NCBI RefSeq assembly: GCF_900094595.1
Contig: NZ_FMAD01000006.1
Location: 248,001-312,000 of the forward strand
DNA: 64,000 bases
Direction: 5' to 3'
Source of the DNA: Cupriavidus alkaliphilus
GTDB lineage: Bacteria > Pseudomonadota > Gammaproteobacteria > Burkholderiales > Burkholderiaceae
Part shown: positions 8,358 to 20,202 of the stretch, in pieces
Position numbering within the stretch: position 1 is the stretch's first letter
Layout of the letters: each line of letters opens with the position of its first letter
Made by a program: the position numbers and the translations under genes
The notes under the pieces: model-generated
Seen by the model: the letters and a program-made list of their open reading frames with translations, nothing else
Databases searched by the model: none
Told to the model about the DNA's origin: nothing

Positions 8358-9529
8358 GCCGACTCGTGGATGCGGGTCAGCACGAACTCGCGATGGCCGA
8401 GCGCCTCGGCCGCGGTCCAGCGGCCGTTGATGGTGGCCAGCATGCATTCCAGCAGCTTGTCGCCGGTCTGGTCCAGGGTCTGCTCGCGCTGCAGCAGGCC
8501 CGAGCAGTCGACGTCCATGTGCTCGCTCATCAGGCGCACGGTACGCGGGTTGGCGCACAGCTTGATCACCGGGACGATCGGGTTGCCGATCACGTTGCCC
8601 TGCCCGGTCGGGAAGAAATGGACCACGTAGCCGGCAGCCGCGCACAGCGTGACCATCTCCGCCGCGGCGGAAGACGAGTCCATGAACCACAGCCCCGGAT
8701 GCGTCGGCGCCTCGGCCTTGTCGAGCACGCCGTCGACGGTGCATTTCTTGCCGATCTTCTGGATATTGCCCAGCGCCTTCTCTTCGATGGTGGTCAGGCC
8801 GCCGGCGATATTGCCCTTGGTTGGCTGCGACTCGGACAGGTCGGAGGTCTTCCAGCGGTCGATCATGCCCTGGTAGCGCTCGAACATCGCCATGAACTGG
8901 TGGCGCACGTCGTCATTCGCGCAGCGCGCCGCGACGATATGCTCGCCGCCGGTCAGCTCGGAGGTCTCGCCGAACACCAGCGTGGTGCCCAGCGGATGCA
9001 GCTTGTCGAAGGCGTTGCCGACGGTGGGGTTGGCGCCGCAGCCCGAAGTGGTGTCCGACTCGCCGCACTTGGTCGAGACCCACAGTTCGCTGATGGGGCA
9101 CTCGACGCGATGCAGCGCGGTTGCGTACTGCACGAACTCGCGCGCCGCCTTCGAGGCGCGCATGATGGTGTCGTGGTCGCCATGGCCCTCGATGCCGAAG
9201 CCGACCACCGGCTTGCCGGTCTGGGCGATGCCGTCGACGACCTTCTTGGTCCAGCCGTCCTCGATGCCGATCACCACCACCGCGGCGACGTTGGGATTGC
9301 TGCCGGCCCCGATCAGCGTGCGGAAATGCAGGTCCAGGTCCGGCCCGAACTGCAGGCGGCCGTACGGGTGGGGAATCGCCATGGTGCCCTTGATGGCGGC
9401 GGCGACGGCCTCGGCGGCAGCGTTGGACAAGTCGTCCAGCGGCAGGATGATGACGTGGTTGCGGACACCGACGCGGCCATTGTCGCGGCGGTAGCCCCAG
9501 AAGGTGGTGTTTTGATCGATCACGGACAT
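8354..9529 (-). CDS. suyB: (R)-sulfolactate sulfo-lyase large subunit
   Basis: 391 residues of the UxaA/altronate-dehydratase large-subunit family, with '[17 protein letters not shown]', '[22 protein letters not shown]', '[11 protein letters not shown]' and '[13 protein letters not shown]'. Cysteines in the central part probably ligate iron, as in UxaA. Together with SuyA it eliminates sulfite from (R)-sulfolactate to give pyruvate. Separate small SAF-domain and large UxaA subunits, in this order and beside slcC and comC, are diagnostic of the sulfolactate type rather than altronate or galactarate dehydratase. GAGGA precedes the ATG. Confidence 0.9.
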   Translation of the reverse strand: MSVIDQNTTFWGYRRDNGRVGVRNHVIILPLDDLSNAAAEAVAAAIKGTMAIPHPYGRLQFGPDLDLHFRTLIGAGSNPNVAAVVVIGIEDGWTKKVVDGIAQTGKPVVGFGIEGHGDHDTIMRASKAAREFVQYATALHRVECPISELWVSTKCGESDTTSGCGANPTVGNAFDKLHPLGTTLVFGETSELTGGEHIVAARCANDDVRHQFMAMFERYQGMIDRWKTSDLSESQPTKGNIAGGLTTIEEKALGNIQKIGKKCTVDGVLDKAEAPTHPGLWFMDSSSAAAEMVTLCAAAGYVVHFFPTGQGNVIGNPIVPVIKLCANPRTVRLMSEHMDVDCSGLLQREQTLDQTGDKLLECMLATINGRWTAAEALGHREFVLTRIHESA

Positions 9530-9542
9530 GACGGGGATCCTC

Positions 9543-9571
9543 GGAAGCGGGATGGAAGCGGATGGGAAGCG
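9543..9571. repeat. Three GGAAGCG direct repeats at 11-bp period in the suyB leader
   Basis: GGAAGCG begins at 9543, 9554 and 9565, exactly 11 bp apart, inside the 71-bp gap between suyA and suyB. On the transcribed strand the copies read CGCTTCC and end 13 nt before the suyB start codon, next to its GAGGA site. Function unknown. Confidence 0.7.
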
Positions 9572-9581
9572 TGGGGGGACG

Positions 9582-9598
9582 CAGGCGCGGCGCGCCTG
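9582..9598 (-). other. Intercistronic hairpin suyA/suyB
   Basis: CAGGCGCG-G-CGCGCCTG immediately after the suyA stop codon. With a physically possible loop it forms a 6-bp GC stem and a 5-nt loop. There is no U-run, so it is more likely an mRNA-stability or processing element than a terminator. Confidence 0.45.
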
Positions 9599-9600
9599 GC

Positions 9601-9882
9601 TTACCAGCGCTTGGTCTTGATGTTGTGGACGTGGGCGTGTTCGCCGGCCTTGATCGGGGCGACCACCTTGCCGATGTCGATGCCGTATTTGTAGACCGTC
9701 TCGTTCACATCCATGTCGCGCAGCGCCACCTTGTGGCCGATGGGAATCGGCTGCAATGCGGTCACCGTCACGACCTTGTCTTCGTCCATGATCCAGGCGT
9801 TGAGCTGGGTGCCGGGCTGGATCCCTTCCACCACGGCCACCGCGACGGTGTCCTTGGCGTCATGAAGCACTACGTGAATCAT
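9601..9882 (-). CDS. suyA: (R)-sulfolactate sulfo-lyase small subunit
   Basis: 93-residue SAF-domain protein ('[23 protein letters not shown]', '[12 protein letters not shown]', '[28 protein letters not shown]'), the usual small-subunit partner of UxaA-type dehydratases. In the sulfo-lyase it pairs with SuyB. The start is fixed by GAGAGGAG 6 nt before the ATG at 9882. A near-consensus promoter lies about 40 bp upstream (9917-9945) and a GntR-type palindrome just beyond it. The suy genes can thus probably be expressed independently of the hps genes read from further right. Confidence 0.9.
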   Translation of the reverse strand: MIHVVLHDAKDTVAVAVVEGIQPGTQLNAWIMDEDKVVTVTALQPIPIGHKVALRDMDVNETVYKYGIDIGKVVAPIKAGEHAHVHNIKTKRW

Positions 9883-9916
9883 CGTTGTCTCCTCTCTTTG
9901 GGTCGGGCGTGAAATC

Positions 9917-9945
9917 ATGTTAGGCGCTGGATTCATCCATGTCAA
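9917..9945 (-). promoter_or_regulatory. Sigma-70-type promoter of suyA
   Basis: On the reverse strand: TTGACA (9945-9940), 17-nt spacer, TAACAT (9922-9917). The -35 box is perfect, the -10 matches 4 of 6, and spacing is optimal. Transcription would begin roughly 30 nt before the suyA start codon. Confidence 0.65.
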
Positions 9946-9950
9946 CCAAC

Positions 9951-9962
9951 TCATATATATGA
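9951..9962. promoter_or_regulatory. Candidate GntR operator upstream of suyA
   Basis: Perfect 12-bp palindrome TCATATATATGA, extended to AA-N-palindrome-N-TT. It sits 5 bp upstream of the -35 box of the suyA promoter. AT-rich palindromes of this kind are typical GntR/HutC targets, and a 10/12 match precedes the gntR gene itself. Placement upstream of -35 would suit activation or upstream repression. Confidence 0.55.
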
Positions 9963-10011
9963 ATTTTGACTGACGTCCTTGGCCACGATGCAGCCGCGTG
10001 CCGCGGCGCAG

Positions 10012-11025
10012 TCAGACGGTTTCGGGGATCAGCACCACCTTGCCGGCCGCGACGCGGCCCGCGGCCAGGTCGGCAAAGGCCGCCGGGCCATCGCTCAGCG
10101 CGCGCGTCTCGACCCACTCCAGCGTGCCGAAGCTGCCGCGCTCCAGCGCCGCCACGGTGGCACGCAGGTCGGCCATGGTGTAGGTGTAGGTGCCCAGCAG
10201 GGTCAGTTCGGCCAGGGTCAGCTTGCGCATGTCGATCTCGCTGGCCCAGTCCTGCAGGCCGATATGCATGACCACGCCGCCGGGCCGCGCGGCGGCGATG
10301 GCGAGCTTGCGCGTCGCGCCCGCGCCCACCGCATCGATCACCACGTCGAAGGCCGACTCCGGCAGCGGGCCGGCCAGCGGGTCGACCGCGTCGCAGCCGA
10401 GATGCCGCGTCACCGAAGCCCGTCGCAGCGCATTGGTCTCGGCCACCTGGACCTCGCCGCAGCCATATGACCGCACCAGCGCGGCGGCCAGCATGCCGAT
10501 CGCGCCGCCGCCGATGACCAGCACGCGCGCCTCCGGCAGCGGCCTGGCCAGCGCGCGCATGGTCAGGTTGACCGCGTGCAGCGCGGTGGCGGCGGGCTCG
10601 GCCAGCGCGGCACTGACGCTGGCAAGCGCGTCGGGGATGGGAATCGCGCAACGGATCGGGATCGCCAGGTACTCGGACAACGCGCCCGGGCGGCTCATGC
10701 CGACCATGCCGCGGTTGGCGCACAGGTTTTCGCGCCCTTGCAGGCAATAGTCGCAATGGCCGCAGGTCACCAGCGGGTTGGCGGTCACGCGCTGCCCGAC
10801 GGCCAGCCGGCTCTCGTCCGACGAGGCCACCACCGTGCCGGCAAACTCGTGGCCCAGCACCAGCCCTGGCTTGCGCCGCGGATCATGGCCGTGATACGCG
10901 TGCAGGTCGGAGCCGCAGATGCCGCTGGCATCGATGCGCAGCAGGGCTTCGCCGGGGGCCAGGGCCGGCATGTCGCGCTCCAGGACCGCGACGGCGTTGG
11001 GTTCGGTATAGACGATCGCTTTCAT
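10012..11025 (-). CDS. hpsP: Zinc-dependent DHPS dehydrogenase
   Basis: 337 residues of the zinc-containing medium-chain dehydrogenase family. It has a catalytic-site segment 'GICGSDLHAYHG', GHEFAGTV, the structural-zinc lobe CGHCDYCLQGRENLC and the coenzyme loop VIGGGAIGMLAA. In the DHPS pathway HpsP acts with HpsO on 2,3-dihydroxypropane-1-sulfonate, the two interconverting its enantiomers through the ketone so that HpsN receives the (R)-form. ATG 11025 is preferred; a TTG six codons earlier is an alternative and neither has a strong ribosome-binding site. Assignment rests on family plus neighbours hpsU, hpsO and hpsN. Confidence 0.8.
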   Translation of the reverse strand: MKAIVYTEPNAVAVLERDMPALAPGEALLRIDASGICGSDLHAYHGHDPRRKPGLVLGHEFAGTVVASSDESRLAVGQRVTANPLVTCGHCDYCLQGRENLCANRGMVGMSRPGALSEYLAIPIRCAIPIPDALASVSAALAEPAATALHAVNLTMRALARPLPEARVLVIGGGAIGMLAAALVRSYGCGEVQVAETNALRRASVTRHLGCDAVDPLAGPLPESAFDVVIDAVGAGATRKLAIAAARPGGVVMHIGLQDWASEIDMRKLTLAELTLLGTYTYTMADLRATVAALERGSFGTLEWVETRALSDGPAAFADLAAGRVAAGKVVLIPETV

Positions 11026-11065
11026 GGCCTTGCCAGTAGTCAAGATGGGAGGGGAACCACACGGA

Positions 11066-11086
11066 CGGGCGGCGCAATGCCGCCCG
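11066..11086 (-). other. Intercistronic hairpin hpsU/hpsP
   Basis: Perfect 8-bp inverted repeat CGGGCGGC and GCCGCCCG around a 5-nt loop, in the 84-bp gap between hpsU and hpsP. No U-run follows on either strand. Confidence 0.5.
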
Positions 11087-11109
11087 CAAGAAGGAATCGG
11101 GCGCCGGCT

Positions 11110-12474
11110 TCAGGCGCCGGCTTCGGACGGTGCCAGCGCGCTCGCGCCGGCCGGGCCCGGGCGCCGGCCGATCCACAGCGTGCAGGCCGCGCTGAGCACG
11201 CCGATCGCCAGCACGTAGCCGCACAGGTACCAGGGCTCGCCGCCGCCCTGCGCATTCAGCCAGGTGGCGATGATCGGCGTCAGGCCGCCGGCGAACACGC
11301 CCGCGAACTGGTAGACGAAGGAAATCCCGGTATAGCGCACGCGCGCATCGAACACCTCGGAGAACATCGACGACATGGTGCCGAACACGGCGGCATGGAA
11401 GATGCCGAAGGGAATGATGATCGCCGCCCATACCAGCAGCACGTTGCCGCCCGAATGCTGCATCAGCCAGAACGCGGGAAACGCCGACAGGCCGGCCAGC
11501 AGCGCGCCGGTGCCGTAGACCAGCGGCCGGCCGAGGCGGTCGGACACGGCGCCCCACAGCGGGATGAACAGCGTCATCACGCCGGCGCCCAGCAGCACGC
11601 CAAGCAACGCCTCGTTGCGCGACAGCTTCAGGGTCTGGGTCAGGTAAGCGAGCGAGAACACCCCGAACACGTTGAAGAAGACGCCGTCGATAAAGCGCGC
11701 GCCCATGCATGCCAGCACCACGCGGGGGTACTGGCGCAGCATGGCCAGGAACGGCAAGGCGCTGGCCTGCGGCTGCCGGCTCGGCGGATGGCGTTGTGCC
11801 GCGGCAAATTCCGGCGACTCTTCGACATGCGTGCGCATGTAGGAGCCGATGAACACCATCACCGCGCTCAGCAGGAAGGCGATGCGCCAGCCCCAGGCCA
11901 GGAAGTCCCGGTCCGACAGCAGCGCCGACAGCAACGCAATCACGCCGCTGGCCAGCACCAGGCCCAGCGACATGCCGGTCTGCGGCAGGCTGGCGAAGAA
12001 GCCGCGGCGGCCCGCCGGCGCGCTCTCGAACGTCATCAGCACAGCACCGCCCCATTCGCCGCCGAGGCCGATGCCCTGCGCAATGCGGCACAACAGCAGC
12101 AGCACCGGTGCCCAGATGCCGATCTGGTCATAGGTCGGGATCAGGCCGATGGCCGTGGTGGCGATGCCCATGATCATCAGCGTCAGCACCAGCATGCGCT
12201 TGCGTCCCAGGGTATCGCCGAAATGGCCGAAGATCACGCCGCCCAGCGGGCGCGCGACAAACCCGGCGGCGAAGGTGGCGTAGGCCAGCAGCGTGCCGAC
12301 CACCGGGTCGGTCGAGGGGAAGTACAGCTTGTTGAACACCAGGCCGGCGACCACGCCGTACAGGAAGAAGTCGTACCACTCCACCATCGCGCCGATCGTG
12401 CTCGAGGTCACGATCTTCCTCAGCTTGCGTGCGGGGTCTTGTGCCGGCGGCTGCGCCGCTACCTGTCTCGTCAT
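11110..12474 (-). CDS. hpsU: MFS transporter of the MHS family, probable DHPS importer
   Basis: 454 residues with about 12 membrane segments. The metabolite:H+ symporter signatures are 'GAMVEWYDFFLYG' near the N-terminus, 'GGVIFGHFGDTLGRKRML' in the first inner loop and 'GLGGEWGGAVLM' after it. MHS members import carboxylates, betaines and related small anions. The position between hpsO and hpsP matches the HpsU permease described for DHPS-degrading bacteria, so DHPS/H+ symport is likely. The ribosome-binding site is AGGAGACA 3 nt from ATG. Confidence 0.85.
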   Translation of the reverse strand: MTRQVAAQPPAQDPARKLRKIVTSSTIGAMVEWYDFFLYGVVAGLVFNKLYFPSTDPVVGTLLAYATFAAGFVARPLGGVIFGHFGDTLGRKRMLVLTLMIMGIATTAIGLIPTYDQIGIWAPVLLLLCRIAQGIGLGGEWGGAVLMTFESAPAGRRGFFASLPQTGMSLGLVLASGVIALLSALLSDRDFLAWGWRIAFLLSAVMVFIGSYMRTHVEESPEFAAAQRHPPSRQPQASALPFLAMLRQYPRVVLACMGARFIDGVFFNVFGVFSLAYLTQTLKLSRNEALLGVLLGAGVMTLFIPLWGAVSDRLGRPLVYGTGALLAGLSAFPAFWLMQHSGGNVLLVWAAIIIPFGIFHAAVFGTMSSMFSEVFDARVRYTGISFVYQFAGVFAGGLTPIIATWLNAQGGGEPWYLCGYVLAIGVLSAACTLWIGRRPGPAGASALAPSEAGA

Positions 12475-12537
12475 GCTTGTCTCCTGTCGGGTCTGGTCCC
12501 GAGGCGGCGCGTATGGCGCTCTGGATATCGGTCAACG

Positions 12538-12563
12538 CGCGGGGCGAATCGATGCGCCCCGCG
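12538..12563 (-). other. Intercistronic hairpin hpsO/hpsU
   Basis: Perfect 9-bp inverted repeat CGCGGGGCG and CGCCCCGCG around an 8-nt AATCGATG loop, just after the hpsO stop. No U-tract, so a processing or stability element is more likely than a terminator. Confidence 0.5.
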
Positions 12564-12571
12564 GCGGGGAA

Positions 12572-13357
12572 TCATCTTGCCGTGTAGCCACCGTCGACCA
12601 TGAAGGTCTGGCCGGTGATATACGCGGCCATGTCGCTGGCCAGGAACGCGGCCAGCCCATGCAGGTCCGGCAACGCGCCGTTGCGGCCGATGCAGGTGCG
12701 CCCGGCATGGTGGCCAGCCAGCGCGGCATCGGCGAACACGGGCCCGGTCAGCGCGGTGGGGAAAAAGCCCGGCCCGATCGCATTGCAGGTGATGCCGTGC
12801 CGCGACCACGCCTCGGCGATGGCGCGCGTCAGCTGCACGATGCCGCCCTTCGCCGCGCCGTAGGGCGCGCTGTCGGCAAAGGCGCGGTAAGACTGCAGCG
12901 ATGCAAGATTGAGCACCCGCCCCCATCCTTGCGCCTGCATCGCCGGCGCCAGCGCCTGCGTCAGGAAGAACGGCGCGCCCAGATGCGTGTCCAGTTGCAG
13001 CCGCCATGACGCCGGCGTGACGCTGTCGAAGGGCTCGCGCAGGTTCATTCCCGCGGCATTCACCAGGATATCGATGGTGCCGCAGCGGCGCTGCAAGGCC
13101 GCTGCGGCGGCGGGAATCGCATCGAGGTCGGACACGTCCAGCGCTTGCGTGTCGACCGCGATGCCCATCGCATCGAGCCGCGACGCCGCGGCATCGAGTT
13201 GCGGCTGGCGGCGCGCCGCCAGCACCACCCTGGCGCCGGCCCGGCCCAGTGCCTCGGCAAGGCTTTCGCCGATACCGGAACTGCCGCCGGTCACCAGCGC
13301 CTGCCTGCCGCGCAGGTCCGGTCCGGCACCGCCGGGCGCGTTGTGCATGGGCGCCAT
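12572..13357 (-). CDS. hpsO: Short-chain DHPS dehydrogenase
   Basis: 261-residue classical SDR: cofactor motif [12 protein letters not shown], catalytic Ser in [15 protein letters not shown] as the Tyr-Lys pair, and a C-terminal '[10 protein letters not shown]'. HpsO is the SDR partner of HpsP in DHPS enantiomer interconversion. It starts 3 nt after the hpsN stop codon, with GGAGG 7 nt before ATG 13357, so it is tightly coupled to hpsN. The fold alone cannot exclude other polyol or oxo-acyl substrates. Confidence 0.8.
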   Translation of the reverse strand: MAPMHNAPGGAGPDLRGRQALVTGGSSGIGESLAEALGRAGARVVLAARRQPQLDAAASRLDAMGIAVDTQALDVSDLDAIPAAAAALQRRCGTIDILVNAAGMNLREPFDSVTPASWRLQLDTHLGAPFFLTQALAPAMQAQGWGRVLNLASLQSYRAFADSAPYGAAKGGIVQLTRAIAEAWSRHGITCNAIGPGFFPTALTGPVFADAALAGHHAGRTCIGRNGALPDLHGLAAFLASDMAAYITGQTFMVDGGYTAR

Positions 13358-13359
13358 CG

Positions 13360-15928
<2,569 letters not shown>

Positions 15929-16001
15929 GTTGCCCGCGGTTTCAGCCGGGCCGGCGCAACGAGCCAGCGCCGGTCTTTGCACAACCCTGAGGAGACATGA
16001 C

Positions 16002-16976
16002 TTGACGATCCCATACCGATGCACGCTGGGCCTGCTTGCCGCGGCAGCCCTCGCCGCGGCCGGCCCGGCCGGCGCACAAGACCCATGGCCCGCGAAGACC
16101 ATCCGCTTCGTCGTGCCGTTCGCCGCGGGCGGCGCCAATGACCTGATGGCGCGCGCGGCCGCCGAAGGCGCAAGCAAGGCGCTGGGCCAGACCGTGCTGG
16201 TCGAGAACCGGCCCGGTGCGGGCGGCACCGTGGGCGCCGACCTGGTGGCCCGCAGCGCGCCGGATGGCTACACCTTCCTGATCAGCGCCGCCGGCGTGAT
16301 CTCCAACAGCATGATCAAGAAGTCGATGCCGTTCAAGGACGACGCACTGGTGCCGGTGGCGATGATCGGGCTGGCGCCGTCGGTCATCGTGGTGCAGAAG
16401 AACGCGCCCTACAAGGACCTGCGCGACTTCGTCGAGGCCTCGAAGAAGGGCACCGGCTTCAATTTCGCCACTGCGGGCACCGGCAGCACTCCGCATTTCG
16501 TCGCGGAACTCCTCAACGTGAAGTACGGCGCCAGGCTGCAGCCGGTGCCCTACAAGAGCGGGTCGGAAAGCACCACGGCCGTGCTGGGCGGCCAGGTGGA
16601 AGGCACTTCCGAGGCCAGCATCATCGCGTTGCCGCATATCGTGCAGGACGGCAAGTTCAAGCCGTTGGCCACCACGTGGACGCAGCGCATCTCGGCCTAC
16701 CCGCAACTGTCCACCGCGGTGGAGCAGGGCTTCGCCGACCTGCAGATTGCGCACTGGGCCGGCGTCCATGCGCCCCGGGGCACGCCAGACGCGATCCTCG
16801 ACAAGGTCGCCGCGGCAGTCGACAAGGCCATGAAAGACCCTGCCGCAGCCGCCAAGCTCAAGCAGGTGGGCATCGAGCCGGTCGGCGGCACGCGCGCGGA
16901 CTTCATCAAGTTTGTCGACGCGGAACGCCGGCGCCTGGGCGAGATCGTCAAGGCGGCGAAGATGCAGGAGAAGTAG
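16002..16976 (+). CDS. Bug/TctC-type periplasmic solute receptor
   Basis: 324 residues with a signal peptide ending near GAQD, then Bug signatures 'KTIRFVVPFAAGGANDLMAR', 'LVENRPGAGGTVGADLVA', 'APDGYTF' and 'VPYKSGSEST'. The start is TTG 16002, placed 7 nt after GGAG; the nearby ATG at 15996 runs straight into a stop. It lies 73 bp after the LacI-type gene and in the same direction, so it may share its regulation and bind DHPS, sulfolactate or another anion. No tctAB genes accompany it. Confidence 0.9.
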   Translation: MTIPYRCTLGLLAAAALAAAGPAGAQDPWPAKTIRFVVPFAAGGANDLMARAAAEGASKALGQTVLVENRPGAGGTVGADLVARSAPDGYTFLISAAGVISNSMIKKSMPFKDDALVPVAMIGLAPSVIVVQKNAPYKDLRDFVEASKKGTGFNFATAGTGSTPHFVAELLNVKYGARLQPVPYKSGSESTTAVLGGQVEGTSEASIIALPHIVQDGKFKPLATTWTQRISAYPQLSTAVEQGFADLQIAHWAGVHAPRGTPDAILDKVAAAVDKAMKDPAAAAKLKQVGIEPVGGTRADFIKFVDAERRRLGEIVKAAKMQEK

Positions 16977-17123
16977 GCGGGGTTGCCGCCTTGCCACGGC
17001 TGGGCGGGGGTACTTTGCGGCGGCCCCGGTTCCCGGCCTGCCGCTCCAGGTGCTGGCAGATGAAGTCGAGCTCCTATCCGCGCTCGTCGCTCTGCGTGAT
17101 GCCGCCATCGCCCGCCGCCGCCC

Positions 17124-18185
17124 TCACCGCCGGAACCACAACATCGACAATCCGCACGCCACCGCCAGCAACACCACCGCCGCTGCGGCGAACAAGGCAC
17201 CCAGCTCGGTTTCCCTGCGCTCCAGCGCAAAGCGCGCGCTGAGCTGGCGGTAGACCTGGCTCAGGTCGGCCGCCGAGCCCGCGTGGAAGTACTCGCCGCC
17301 GGTGATGGCGGCGACCGCGCGCAGCGCCGGTTCGTCCAGTTGCATGAAGTAGGCCAGGCTGGACTCCGGCGCGGTCGTGACCTGCTGCGAGCCGAAGCCG
17401 ACGGTGTAGACGCGCACGCCACGCTGGGCGGCCATGCGCGCGGCGTCGAGCGGATCCGGGCCGGTGGTGCGCCGGCCGTCGCTGAGCAGGATCACCGCGC
17501 CGTGCGGGTACGAGCCGGGCTGCGCCGCCTGCTGGTTCTGTTCGCGCCGGCGCGCGGCATCGGCCGCGGCGGCCTCGTCGAGCGAGGTGCCGCGCCCGGC
17601 GCGGTCAGAGCGGCTGCCGAACAGGATCACTTCGAGGTCGATGCCGTCTTCGGGAAACAGCACCGCCAGCGCCTGGAACAGGCCGCTGCCGGTGGCGGTG
17701 CCGCGCTGCAGCTGGAAGCGATCGATCGCGTCGAGCATGTCTTGCCGGTTGTCGGTGGGGGGCAGCACCACCGCCGCGGTGCCGGCGAAGGAAACGATGC
17801 CCAGCCGCACGCTGGCCGGCAGCCCCACGACGAGGTCGCGCGCGGCCTGCTGGGCGGCGCTGATGCGGTTGGGCGGCACGTCGGCGGCCTCCATGCTGCG
17901 CGAGGTGTCCATCGCCAGCACCAGGGTCACGGTGTCGGCCGGCAGCGTGATGGTGGCGCTGGGGCGCGCGCAGGCCAGCAGTGCCGCGGCCAGCGCGAGG
18001 AAGAACAGCAACGGCGGAATGTGGCGCCGCAGGCGTTGGCGCGGGCCGAGCGCGGCGCGCGGCAATGCAAGGCTTGCATACAGCAGCGCGGCCTTCTTGC
18101 GCCGCGCGAGCAGGTACAGGTAAGCGGCTGCCAGCACCGGCAGCGCAAGCAGCAACCAGAGCATCTGCGGCCAGAGAAACTGCAT
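17124..18185 (-). CDS. VWA-domain membrane protein (BatA/BatB-like)
   Basis: 353 residues. Two N-terminal membrane segments ('LWLLLALPVLAAAYLYLLA', 'LLFFLALAAALLACA') are followed by a von Willebrand A domain with the metal-site motif DTSRS and 'ILLSDGRRTTGPD', then a C-terminal membrane helix ending WFRR. Such proteins accompany MoxR ATPases and DUF58 proteins. The start at 18185 has AGGAG 6 nt upstream. It is transcribed opposite to the adjacent protease-moxR-DUF58-VWA set, 74 bp away, which departs from the usual colinear Bat order. Confidence 0.85.
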   Translation of the reverse strand: MQFLWPQMLWLLLALPVLAAAYLYLLARRKKAALLYASLALPRAALGPRQRLRRHIPPLLFFLALAAALLACARPSATITLPADTVTLVLAMDTSRSMEAADVPPNRISAAQQAARDLVVGLPASVRLGIVSFAGTAAVVLPPTDNRQDMLDAIDRFQLQRGTATGSGLFQALAVLFPEDGIDLEVILFGSRSDRAGRGTSLDEAAAADAARRREQNQQAAQPGSYPHGAVILLSDGRRTTGPDPLDAARMAAQRGVRVYTVGFGSQQVTTAPESSLAYFMQLDEPALRAVAAITGGEYFHAGSAADLSQVYRQLSARFALERRETELGALFAAAAVVLLAVACGLSMLWFRR

Positions 18186-18259
18186 GCCCTGCTCCTTGGC
18201 GCGTGGGTAAGAGGATGGTACTGTATTTTCCACGGCGGGACGGGACCTCGGGGGCTGCG

Positions 18260-19180
18260 ATGAAACGGGTGACGATCTACGGGTGGGTCTCGGCGGCCGT
18301 CGCGCTGGTTCTTGCCGCCGGCGTGGGCTCGGCGTGGCTGTTGCAGCCCAAGGCGCGCGCGCTGACGCAGAAGGACATCGACGCGGCCGTGCTGCACACG
18401 CTCGAAACCAAGCCCCTGCCGTCGCGCACCGCCATGGCGGCCGAGGCGGTGCGCGAATCGGTAGTCGAGATCCGCAACTACCCCGCGCCCGAAAAAACCG
18501 CCGATGCGGCTTCCGCGCCGCAGGCCGGGCGTGACGCCCCGGCCCCCTCGCCCGAAGCCTCGCCCTCGACGCCCTCCGGCCCGACCGCCCCGCCCCTGCC
18601 CAACGAACGTCCGCCCGGCAACAGCGCCGAGAACAAGCCCGAATCCCGCCACATCGGCTCGGGCGTGGTGGTGACCGAGCGCGGCGTGATCCTTACCAGC
18701 CTCCACGTGATTGCGGGAGCGCGGCGCCTGGAACTGACCTTCCACGACGGGCACACGTCCGAGGCCACCGTGCTGCAGACGATTCCCGAGAAGGACCTGG
18801 CGGTAATCCAGGCCAGGTCGATACCCGACGACCTGCCCGCGGCAACGCTGGGTTCCAGCCGGGACCTGCTGCCCGGCTCCGAAGTGGTCGCGGTGGGCTT
18901 TCCGTTCGGCATCGGGCCGTCGGTGTCCGCCGGCGTGGTGTCAGGGCTGGACCGCGAGTTCGTCGCGTCGGACAACAAGCGGACCCTGGACAAGCTGATC
19001 CAGTTCGACGCAGCGGTCAATCCGGGCAACTCGGGCGGCCCGCTGGTGAACATGAATGGCGAGGTGGTGGGCATCGTCACCGCCATCCTCAATCCGGGCA
19101 ACAGCGGCACCTTCATCGGCATCGGCTTTGCCACCACGATCGAAAGCGCCGGCGTATCCATCGGAACTTCTCCTTTCTGA
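18260..19180 (+). CDS. Membrane-anchored trypsin-like (HtrA-type) serine protease without PDZ
   Basis: 306 residues: an N-terminal membrane segment (about 7-29), a Pro/Ala-rich linker (about 75-125) and an S1C protease domain. The triad is His149 (TSLHVIAG), Asp179 (EKDLAVI) and Ser258 (GNSGGPL). The protein ends right after the protease barrel, so the PDZ domains of DegP/DegS are missing. The active site faces the periplasm by the inside-positive rule. It leads into moxR with an 11-bp gap, so it probably belongs to the same operon. The substrate is unknown; maturation or turnover of the VWA proteins is a guess. Confidence 0.85.
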   Translation: MKRVTIYGWVSAAVALVLAAGVGSAWLLQPKARALTQKDIDAAVLHTLETKPLPSRTAMAAEAVRESVVEIRNYPAPEKTADAASAPQAGRDAPAPSPEASPSTPSGPTAPPLPNERPPGNSAENKPESRHIGSGVVVTERGVILTSLHVIAGARRLELTFHDGHTSEATVLQTIPEKDLAVIQARSIPDDLPAATLGSSRDLLPGSEVVAVGFPFGIGPSVSAGVVSGLDREFVASDNKRTLDKLIQFDAAVNPGNSGGPLVNMNGEVVGIVTAILNPGNSGTFIGIGFATTIESAGVSIGTSPF

Positions 19181-19191
19181 CGCGGGGACCT

Positions 19192-20182
<991 letters not shown>

Positions 20183-20202
<20 letters not shown>

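Noticed and set aside
10576..12603. 675-codon plus-strand open frame opposite hpsP/hpsU
   Set aside because: Composition is His/Gln/Arg/Gly-rich antisense of a transporter and a dehydrogenase with clear family motifs; not a gene.
16975..16991. AGGCGG-GGTTG-CCGCCT hairpin after the Bug gene as a terminator
   Set aside because: Only a 6-bp stem that overlaps the stop codon and has no U-run; too weak to call.
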